From assembly GCA_963836775.1 (NCBI GenBank), contig CAWIKR010000003.1:1922001-1986000 (forward strand): 64,000 nucleotides of DNA, given 5' to 3'. The notes beneath the pieces are model-generated. The model had not been told where the DNA came from and made no database searches. It was given only the letters and a program-made list of their open reading frames with translations. Source of the DNA: DASQPR01 sp963836775 (lineage in GTDB: Bacteria > Actinomycetota > Actinomycetes > Mycobacteriales > Micromonosporaceae). The position numbers were made by a program, and so were the translations under genes. Shown piece by piece: positions 50,835 to 57,688 of this stretch (positions are counted from its first letter, which is position 1; each line of letters starts with the position of its first letter).

Positions 50835-53183
50835 GTGGGAATCGCCGATCGCCTGAAGAAGTCATTCCGGGCATTTACCGAAAAGCCGGGCCACACTGTG
50901 TCGTTGCGCGGCTACGAGTCTCTGCTCGATGCCATCGGCGATCGTGAGGCCGACCTGGAGCAGCTCTCCGACCAGGAGCTGACCGCCGCGGCCACCGAGT
51001 TGCTGGCCGTCAACCGGGACGCCGACGAGCCGGTCGACAAGCTGGACCAGGATCAGCTGATCGAGGTGTGCGCGCTGGGCCGGGAGGCCGGGCGCCGGGC
51101 GCTCGGTGAGCGCGCCTACGACGTCCAGCTGATCGGTGCGATGGCGCTGCTGGACGGCCACGTCGCCGAGATGGCCACCGGTGAGGGCAAGACCCTGGCC
51201 GCCGCGATCGCCGCCTTCGGAGATGTCGTACGCGGATCTCAGGTGCACGTCCTGACCGTCAACGACTACCTGGCCCGCCGCGATGCGGAGTGGATGGGAC
51301 CGGTCTTCGCGCTTCTCGGCGTGACCGTCGGTGCGATCGGTGAGATGGCCAGCCACGATGAGCGCGCGGAGGCATACCGCAGCGATGTCACCTATGCGTC
51401 GATGAACGAGGTCGGTTTCGACTTCCTGCGTGATCAGCTGGTCACCGACGCCGCCGATGAGGTGCTGGCGCCACTGGCCACGGTGATCATCGACGAAGCC
51501 GACTCGATCCTGATCGACGAGGCCCGGGTGCCGCTGGTGCTGGCCGGCACCGTCGCCGGAGACGCGGACCTGGACAGCATCACGGCCGCGAGCGCCACCA
51601 TCGTCGCAGCGCTGGAACCGGGTCGCGATTTCGGTGTCCTTGACGATCGGCGCAACGTGCAGCTCTCCGGGCACGGCGCGCGCGTGGTGGAACGCGCGTT
51701 TGGCGGCATCGACCTCTACGACGAAGCAAACCTGGGCCGGCTCACCGCGATCAATCAGGCGCTGCACGCCCGGGCGCTGCTGCACCGGGACGTCGACTAC
51801 ATCGTCCGGGACGGCAAGGTCCGGCTGGTCGACGAATTCCGCGGCCGGGTGGCCCAGCGCCGGCGCTGGCCCGATGGACTGCAGGCGGCGGTGGAGGCCA
51901 AGGAGGGCCTGGTCGCCACCGATGAGGGCCAGGTGCTCGGCTCGATCACGGTGCAGGCATTCGTCAACCTCTACCCGCGGCGCAGCGGCATGACCGGCAC
52001 CGCGGTCGTGGTCGGCGACTCGCTGCGCGAGTTCTACGGCCTGGAGGTGGCGGTGATCCCGCCGAACACGCCGAACATCCGGACCGACCAGCACGACCGG
52101 GTCTATGCGAGCGCGGAGGAGAAGGAGGCCGCGCTGGTCGCCGAGGTGGCACAGGCGCACGAGACCGGCCGGCCGGTGCTGGTCGGCACGCTGGACGTCG
52201 CCGAGTCCGAGCGCCTCGCGCAGCTGCTGGCCGGCGAGGACATCGAGTGCAAAGTCCTCAACGCGAAGAACGACGCCGAGGAGGCGGCCATCATCGCCGA
52301 GGCCGGCGCCGTGCGCGCGGTGACCGTCTCGACGCAGATGGCCGGCCGTGGCACCGACATCCGGCTCGGCGGCAGCAAGGAAGCCGACCGCGACGAGGTG
52401 GTCGAGCTCGGCGGCCTCTATGTGATCGGAGGCGGGCGGCATGACAGCAGCCGGGTCGACGATCAGCTGCGCGGCCGCGCCGGCCGTCAGGGCGACCCGG
52501 GTGGTTCGGTGTTCTTCGTCAGCGCCGAGGACCATCTGGTGGTCGCCAACGATGTGGTGGTCGGTGGCTGGCCAGACATGGACGGCCTGATCAAGAGCGA
52601 CGACGCCGACCGAGCGGTGGCGCACGCCCAGCGCGTGTCCGAAGGCGTCTCGTTCGAGGTGCACCGCAACACCTGGCGCTACGGCGTCCTGATCGAGCGG
52701 CAGCGCCAGGCGGTGGCCGCGCGCCGGGCCGAGTTCCTGCACGACAACGCCGCCGCGAAGCTGCTCGAGGATCGCAGCCCGGAGCGGTACGCGGACGTCA
52801 TCGAGGAGTTCGATGAGGACACTGCCGACCGCTACGCTCGGATGATCGCGCTCTACCACCTCGACCATGGCTGGTCCGAGCACCTGGCGCGGCTCGCCGA
52901 CATCCGTGAGGGCGTGCACCTGCGGTCGCTGGGCAAGCGCGATCCGCTGGACGAATTCCATCGGGAGGCGATCCCGGCGTTCCGGGAATTCCTCGCCGAC
53001 GCCGAGACCCACACGGTGACGACATTCGACGAGACGGAGTTCACCGAGGATTGGGATCCCGCCGACGATGGCCTGTCCCGGCCGTCGGCGACCTGGACCT
53101 ATCTGGTGCACGACAACCCGTTCGGCTCCGAGTTGGAGCGGTTCCTGGTGAACAGCGCCAAGTTGTTGTTCGGTCGCAAGTAG
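50835..53183 (+). CDS. secA2: Accessory Sec translocase ATPase SecA2
   Basis: The 782-residue protein has all SecA core motifs: MATGEGKTLAA (Walker A), VLTVNDYLARRDAEWMG, IIDEADSILIDEAR (DEAD box), TVSTQMAGRGTDIRLGG and QLRGRAGRQGDPGGS. It is shorter than SecA1 (about 950) and lacks the C-terminal zinc-binding tail, as in mycobacterial-type SecA2. It exports a subset of proteins with help from the normal SecYEG channel. GTG 50835 was chosen for the spacing to an upstream GAGTGGG; GTG 50826 is in frame and possible. It is a single gene. Confidence 0.93.
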   Translation: MGIADRLKKSFRAFTEKPGHTVSLRGYESLLDAIGDREADLEQLSDQELTAAATELLAVNRDADEPVDKLDQDQLIEVCALGREAGRRALGERAYDVQLIGAMALLDGHVAEMATGEGKTLAAAIAAFGDVVRGSQVHVLTVNDYLARRDAEWMGPVFALLGVTVGAIGEMASHDERAEAYRSDVTYASMNEVGFDFLRDQLVTDAADEVLAPLATVIIDEADSILIDEARVPLVLAGTVAGDADLDSITAASATIVAALEPGRDFGVLDDRRNVQLSGHGARVVERAFGGIDLYDEANLGRLTAINQALHARALLHRDVDYIVRDGKVRLVDEFRGRVAQRRRWPDGLQAAVEAKEGLVATDEGQVLGSITVQAFVNLYPRRSGMTGTAVVVGDSLREFYGLEVAVIPPNTPNIRTDQHDRVYASAEEKEAALVAEVAQAHETGRPVLVGTLDVAESERLAQLLAGEDIECKVLNAKNDAEEAAIIAEAGAVRAVTVSTQMAGRGTDIRLGGSKEADRDEVVELGGLYVIGGGRHDSSRVDDQLRGRAGRQGDPGGSVFFVSAEDHLVVANDVVVGGWPDMDGLIKSDDADRAVAHAQRVSEGVSFEVHRNTWRYGVLIERQRQAVAARRAEFLHDNAAAKLLEDRSPERYADVIEEFDEDTADRYARMIALYHLDHGWSEHLARLADIREGVHLRSLGKRDPLDEFHREAIPAFREFLADAETHTVTTFDETEFTEDWDPADDGLSRPSATWTYLVHDNPFGSELERFLVNSAKLLFGRK

Positions 53184-53235
53184 ACGCCCAATCGCCATGA
53201 TCGCGAAGCGTCGACCGGCTGGCGTCGCCCACCGA

Positions 53236-53275
53236 TGCGCAGCGGTGATTGCCGGTGCGCAGCGGTGACTGCCGG
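53236..53275. repeat. 20-bp tandem repeat
   Basis: TGCGCAGCGGTGAYTGCCGG occurs twice in a row (53236-53255 and 53256-53275, one difference). It lies in the 427-bp gap between secA2 and the LppX-like gene. The gap also holds a small CAAGATC-GGA-GATCTTG hairpin (53293-53309), CG-rich drift repeats to about 53410 and presumably the promoter of the next gene. No gene is seen. Confidence 0.65.
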
Positions 53276-53292
53276 TGCGGTCGATAGCTCGC

Positions 53293-53309
53293 CAAGATCG
53301 GAGATCTTG
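53293..53309. terminator. Small GATCTTG hairpin
   Basis: CAAGATC (53293-53299) pairs with GATCTTG (53303-53309) over a 3-nt loop. It shares the arm GATCTTG with the hairpins at 8947 and 41822. It lies 110 bp after secA2, so termination is possible but unproven. Confidence 0.35.
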
Positions 53310-53610
53310 ACCGTCACGAGCGCGGCGGCCGGGCGGTAGCACCGGCGCGACCGCGGCCGGGCGACAGCACCGACGCGACTGCGGCCAGCGGCGCGATCGC
53401 GGCTGGGCGGCCACGACGGCGCTGGCCTGGATGAGCGGCCGCGACATCGTGCAAGGCGGTCGCTCCGGCGCACAACCGGTCGCCGTGCCGATAACCGGGA
53501 CAACCAGCACCGTCTCGCTGAATATGGCAGATCCACCAACTTGCTGTGATTAGCCTAAAACGACTGTCTTGAGCCCGATCGCAGGGTCGCCACACTCGGG
53601 GAGGCGCGTC

Positions 53611-54414
53611 GTGACAGCAAATCGTGGACTTATCCGCATCGTCGCCGTTGCGGCGGTGGGACTCTTGCTGGCGGTCGCCGTGCCGACGGCGGTGTCGGCC
53701 GGTCCGGCCATCCGCGCCGAGGACGCCAATGCCGCGCTCAGCTCCGCCATCTCCAATCTGGAGGGACAGGGCTACAACATCGACGCCACGGTCGGCTCGA
53801 ACGCCTCCGGCGGCGGCGGTCCGATCGACGCGACCGGCTCGGTGGACCCGAACTCGAACGCCGCCAAGGCCGAGTTCAAAGGCAAGGCCGGCGGTGAACC
53901 GGTCGACATTCAGTTCGTTCAGACCCCGGACTCGCTCTACGCGAAGATCGATATCAAGTCGATCCAATCCCAGCTCGGATTCGGGTCGAATGTGTGGATC
54001 AAACTCGACGAGTCGAAGATCACCGACAAGACCAACCTGCCGTTCGACCTGTCCGGCAAGACCGACGCCATCAACATCGCGGGCCTGATGACGTCCGTTT
54101 CCGGCGTGTCCTATCCGGACCCGTCGGACCAGTCGCAGATCGCCGGAACCGTCGACCTGACCGCGGCGAGCGGCGTCGGCGCACCGGACAAGACCAATCT
54201 GCAGAAGGCCGGAGCCGCGGCGAAGACCACGCCGTTCACCGCGACCGTCGACGACCAGGGCCGGCTGACCGAGCTGAAGATCGATGCCGACAAGTTCGAC
54301 GGCAGCCTGACCCAGGATCTCAAGTTCACCGACTACGGCAGCCAGGACAAGGTAAGCGTGCCGTCGCAGGCGACGCCGGCACCGGACGCGGCCTACCAGT
54401 TCTTCAACAACTAA
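53611..54414 (+). CDS. LppX/LprG-like secreted protein without lipobox
   Basis: The 267-residue protein starts GTG 53611 with GGGGAGG upstream. A signal peptide (IVAVAAVGLLLAVAVPTAVSAG) ends in a signal-peptidase I site rather than a cysteine. The mature part has the LppX_LprAFG pattern: AALSSAISNLEGQGYNI helix, then long beta strands with Gly/Asp turns and a central VWIKLDESKI segment. Family members in mycobacteria are lipid-anchored carriers of (phospho)lipids between membrane layers. The lack of the lipidation Cys means this one is probably free or noncovalently bound. Confidence 0.75.
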   Translation: MTANRGLIRIVAVAAVGLLLAVAVPTAVSAGPAIRAEDANAALSSAISNLEGQGYNIDATVGSNASGGGGPIDATGSVDPNSNAAKAEFKGKAGGEPVDIQFVQTPDSLYAKIDIKSIQSQLGFGSNVWIKLDESKITDKTNLPFDLSGKTDAINIAGLMTSVSGVSYPDPSDQSQIAGTVDLTAASGVGAPDKTNLQKAGAAAKTTPFTATVDDQGRLTELKIDADKFDGSLTQDLKFTDYGSQDKVSVPSQATPAPDAAYQFFNN

Positions 54415-54434
54415 GCCGCCGCCGGCTCCAGTTT

Positions 54435-54474
54435 GGGGACGATCGTGCACCCTCCAGCGTGCACGATCGTCCCC
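54435..54474. terminator. 16-bp perfect hairpin
   Basis: GGGGACGATCGTGCAC (54435-54450) pairs perfectly with 54459-54474 across 8 nt. It lies between the convergent LppX-like gene and the DUF6745-like gene, so it can serve both. Confidence 0.75.
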
Positions 54475-54491
54475 ATTCAACGGGCGGAACG

Positions 54492-55295
54492 TCAGACCGT
54501 CACGCGCCAGCCGTCCGGCCAGGTCAGCGCGGCGACCTCGGTCGTTCCGCGCATGTCCACCCGCGACGGCGGTTCGGACACGACGCAGACCGAGTCGGCG
54601 GCCCACCACCAGCCAGCCGATCGTGCCAGCGTCGCCCAGTCGTCGAGGGCGATTGAGTCGGCTCCGGAATACGAGGCGAGACCCAGCCGTCGCCACACGT
54701 CCGCGTAGCCGATCCAGTCCACGTCATGCCGCGCGTACCAGCAAATGGGCTGAGTCTGCGACGGTCCCAGCGCGGCCCGCACCGCGGACCGGAACTGGAG
54801 CGTGGCGGCCAGCGCGTCGCGCACATGGCGGCGGACCACCTCGCGCAGCGGGATGCCGAATCGCAGCGCCGGCTCCGGCGGCAGTGGCGGCCAGGGATCG
54901 CCGCGCTTGTCGCGCTTGGGTGGCGGCGGATCGAAGATTTCCGGGTTGATCTGAAGGTCCAGTCGGGCTCGCAGCCGGGATCGGTGTGCGGCGATGTCGC
55001 TGGCGATCGGTGAGCGGCGCCCGAGTCCGGGCCGCATCACCAGGCGATGCAGTTCGTCGAGGCTGGTGCGGTCGGTGATCAGGGGAGCCGCCGCGGCCGG
55101 CGAGGCGGCCCACAGGAACGCTGGGCACGCCCGGTTGAGGTGGGCGTAGATGGCGGCGATGGCCGACTCGGCCGAGGCGCGATCGGCGGGGCGCGGATCC
55201 AGGCTGATCCGCCGCCACTCATCCCGGGTGGCCGCGGCCTGCGACCAGAGTTCGAAACGTTGGTCCGCGGCCCGAAGCCGCGTGGGCGCACTCAA
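54492..55295 (-). CDS. DUF6745-like protein
   Basis: This protein of about 267 residues resembles the actinobacterial DUF6745 family. YARHDVDWIGYADVWRRLGL and LARSAGWWWAADSVCVVSEPPSRVD are the characteristic C-terminal motifs, and DEWRRISLDPRPADRASAESAI is the N-terminal one. Homologues are often found near repeat or leucine-rich proteins, with no known activity. The start is uncertain: the TTG at 55295 is the first plausible codon in a frame that stays open into the upstream gene. Confidence 0.65.
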   Translation of the reverse strand: MSAPTRLRAADQRFELWSQAAATRDEWRRISLDPRPADRASAESAIAAIYAHLNRACPAFLWAASPAAAAPLITDRTSLDELHRLVMRPGLGRRSPIASDIAAHRSRLRARLDLQINPEIFDPPPPKRDKRGDPWPPLPPEPALRFGIPLREVVRRHVRDALAATLQFRSAVRAALGPSQTQPICWYARHDVDWIGYADVWRRLGLASYSGADSIALDDWATLARSAGWWWAADSVCVVSEPPSRVDMRGTTEVAALTWPDGWRVTV

Positions 55296-55378
55296 TGCGC
55301 CAGGGCGAGTGTGCCCTTCCGCTGGGGTTCGATCATGGCTTGATGGTGCCGCGGGCTGTGGCCTCGAGGCAACCGAAT

Positions 55379-56131
55379 TTAGCCGTACGCCTGCCAGCCG
55401 AGCTTGGTCGCGAGGCCCAGTCCGGCGACGGCGATGATCCAGCGCAGTGGTTGCACCGGAGCGTGCCGCACCACCCACGGTCCGCATGTGCTGCCGAGCA
55501 GCAACCCGAGCGCGAGCGGCGCGACCGCGGCCCAGTCCACCGGCGCGGTGAGCGCGAACAGGATCGCGGCGATGCCGTTGGCCGCGCCCAGGACCAGGTT
55601 CTTCACCGCGTTGCAGACGGCCAGCGAATCGGTCGTGATGAGCAGCAACAGCGCCAGCAGCATGGTGCCGGCACCGGCGCCGAAGTAGCCGCCGTAAATG
55701 CCGATCGCGAAGATCGCCGGCACCAGCCACTTCGGGTCTCCGGCCAGGTCGTCGTCGGCGCCGTGCGGCCGCCGTGGCAGCACCACCGCGACCGACGCCA
55801 TCGCGATCAGGATCGGCACCACGTATTCGAAAGTCGACGCTGGCGTGTTCTCCAGCAGCAGCCCACCGGTGAGCCCGCCGAAGAACGACGCCACCAGATA
55901 GACCCGCATCCGCCGCCGGTTCCGGCCGCGCAGCTCGAGCCGCGAGCCGAAGACCGAGCCCACCGAGCTGAAGATCAGCGAGACCGCGTTGGTGACGTTC
56001 GCGGTCAGCGGAGGCAATCCGGCGGCCAGCAGTGCCGGATAGCTGAACAATGACGCGAGTCCGGCGATGCTCCCGGTAAGGCCGGCGCAGATGCCCGCGC
56101 CCACCAGGAGCGCGGCGGTCGGCCACGTCAT
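55379..56131 (-). CDS. TauE/SafE-family sulfite exporter-like permease
   Basis: The 250-residue protein has eight hydrophobic helices and the two family repeats. GICAGLTGSIAGLASLFSYPALLAAGLPPLTANVTN (seen in two segments, N-terminal) and GIYGGYFGAGAGTMLLALLLL (C-terminal) carry the Gly-rich loop. TauE/SafE proteins move sulfite, sulfonates or organic anions. There is no sulfur gene next to it, so the substrate is open. ATG 56131 was chosen; the open frame extends 23 codons further upstream without support. Confidence 0.85.
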   Translation of the reverse strand: MTWPTAALLVGAGICAGLTGSIAGLASLFSYPALLAAGLPPLTANVTNAVSLIFSSVGSVFGSRLELRGRNRRRMRVYLVASFFGGLTGGLLLENTPASTFEYVVPILIAMASVAVVLPRRPHGADDDLAGDPKWLVPAIFAIGIYGGYFGAGAGTMLLALLLLITTDSLAVCNAVKNLVLGAANGIAAILFALTAPVDWAAVAPLALGLLLGSTCGPWVVRHAPVQPLRWIIAVAGLGLATKLGWQAYG

Positions 56132-56165
56132 GACCGGGACTCTAGTTCTCGCAGGTGCCAGGGCG

Positions 56166-56909
56166 TTACGTGAGATCCACCACGAGTCCCGGCACGGCAA
56201 CCACGGTGGCGTCGCCGAAGTGCGCGGCGGCGATGGTCCGCGCCGCCTCTTGATCGGTGCCGGGCATCAGATGCGTCAGCACGAGTCGTCGCACGCCGGC
56301 CGCCCGGGCCTGACCGGCCGCCTCCCGAGCGCTGGTCAGAGTGCCGGTTAGGTCCGGCGGCACCTCGTCGACGTAGCTGGCATCGGCGATCAGCAGGTCA
56401 GCGCTGCCGGCCAACTCGACCACCGCGGGGCTCGGGCCGCAGTCGCCGGTGTAGGCGAGGATTCGGCCACCGGCTTCGAGCCGGATGCCGGCGTTCGGCC
56501 GGCTGTGCGGAAGGAATCGTGCCCGCGCCTGGAACGGCCCGATCCGCCAAACCGACTCATCGGCGACGTCGTGGACGGCGATGGCGGCGTCGAGCATGCC
56601 CGGCCGGTCCAGCGCGAGCACCGCGTCGAGTGCGCCGGGTGGTGCCCAGACTGGCAGTGCCGGTGCTGGATCGTCGCGCAACGCCCGGGCCCGGAGCAGC
56701 GGATTCAGGTCCGAGCAATGGTCCGGATGGCCATGCGTGACGTAGACCGCGTCGATCTCATCGGCGTCGCAGATCTGCAGCAACCGCGGCAGCACCGCGT
56801 AGCCGCAATCGAGCAGCAACCGGAACCCGTCCTGCTCGACCAGGAATCCGCTGCACGCCTGGCCGGCCTCGGGCCAGGCCCCGCATGCCCCCAGGACAGT
56901 CAGCCGCAT
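56166..56909 (-). CDS. MBL-fold metallo-hydrolase (RNase Z-like)
   Basis: The 247-residue protein shows the metallo-beta-lactamase fold: LTVLGACGAWPEAGQACSG at the start, the zinc motif VYVTHGHPDHCSDL, LAYTGDCGPSP (bridging Asp) and VLTHLMPG (late His). The N-terminal CxG pattern and CSG loop match the RNase Z/arylsulfatase-like actinobacterial group, often placed near tRNA or cell-wall genes. It probably hydrolyses a phosphodiester or sulfate ester; the exact substrate is unknown. Confidence 0.87.
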   Translation of the reverse strand: MRLTVLGACGAWPEAGQACSGFLVEQDGFRLLLDCGYAVLPRLLQICDADEIDAVYVTHGHPDHCSDLNPLLRARALRDDPAPALPVWAPPGALDAVLALDRPGMLDAAIAVHDVADESVWRIGPFQARARFLPHSRPNAGIRLEAGGRILAYTGDCGPSPAVVELAGSADLLIADASYVDEVPPDLTGTLTSAREAAGQARAAGVRRLVLTHLMPGTDQEAARTIAAAHFGDATVVAVPGLVVDLT

Positions 56910-57009
56910 TCAGTCACCTTAGTCACGAATCCCTGGACACTCCGGCGACGGCTCTGATACAACTCTGCGATCATGGGCCCGACCTGGGCGCATCTCTCCG
57001 GGGGACGAC

Positions 57010-57678
57010 TTGCTGCTGCACACCATGCTCCGCCGCGTCCTCGCACCCGTGGCCCGGACGGTCTACCGGCCGGTCATCGAAGGCCGAGACCGGGTGCCCC
57101 GGACCGGCCCGGTGATCCTGGCCGCGAACCACCTCTCGTTTGCCGACAGCATCGTGATTCCGCTGGTGGCGCCCCGGTCAGTGGCGTTCCTGGCGAAGGC
57201 CGAGTATTTCACCGGCACGGGCGTTACCGGCCGGATCAGCCGCGCGTTCTTCACCGCCATCGACGCGATTCCGGTCGAGCGCGGCTCGGTGCGGGCGGCG
57301 CAGGATTCGCTGGACGCGGCTCTCGATGTGCTTCGGGACGGCCGCGTCTTCGGCATCTATCCGGAAGGCACCCGATCCCGGGACGGCCGGATCTATCGCG
57401 GCCGCACCGGTGTGGCGTGGCTGGCGCTGACATCGGGCGCGCCGGTGGTGCCGGTGGCGCTGATCGGGACGGACCGGATCCAGCCGGTCGGCGTCCGGTT
57501 GCCGCGGGTCCGGCGGATCACCGTCCGGTTCGGCGAGCCGCTGCGCTTCGATGCGCTGAGCGGCGTACCGGCGGCGCGGGCCCGGCGCGACGCGACCGAA
57601 CAGATCATGGCCGCGATCGCCGAACTGTCCGGCCAGGAGCCCGCCGACGCCTACAACGACCTGCCCGCGGCGGCCTGA
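57010..57678 (+). CDS. 1-acylglycerol-3-phosphate acyltransferase (PlsC family)
   Basis: The 222-residue protein has the acyltransferase motifs in order: ILAANHLSFADSIVIP (HX4D catalytic box), VERGSVRAAQDSLD, GIYPEGTRSRDG (glycerol-phosphate binding) and GAPVVPVALIGT. It esterifies lysophosphatidic acid or a related acceptor at the inner membrane face. The TTG start at 57010 is favoured by a GGGGGA ribosome site 4-5 nt upstream; ATG 57025 is too far from it. It is convergent with the large oxidoreductase gene. Confidence 0.88.
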   Translation: MLLHTMLRRVLAPVARTVYRPVIEGRDRVPRTGPVILAANHLSFADSIVIPLVAPRSVAFLAKAEYFTGTGVTGRISRAFFTAIDAIPVERGSVRAAQDSLDAALDVLRDGRVFGIYPEGTRSRDGRIYRGRTGVAWLALTSGAPVVPVALIGTDRIQPVGVRLPRVRRITVRFGEPLRFDALSGVPAARARRDATEQIMAAIAELSGQEPADAYNDLPAAA

Positions 57679-57688
57679 CCGACGCCGG

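Noticed and set aside
50862..53510. 882-codon open frame antisense to secA2
   Set aside because: High GC third positions keep the opposite frame open. The plus strand encodes a full SecA2 with all motifs; the antisense protein has Arg/His-rich composition and no domain.
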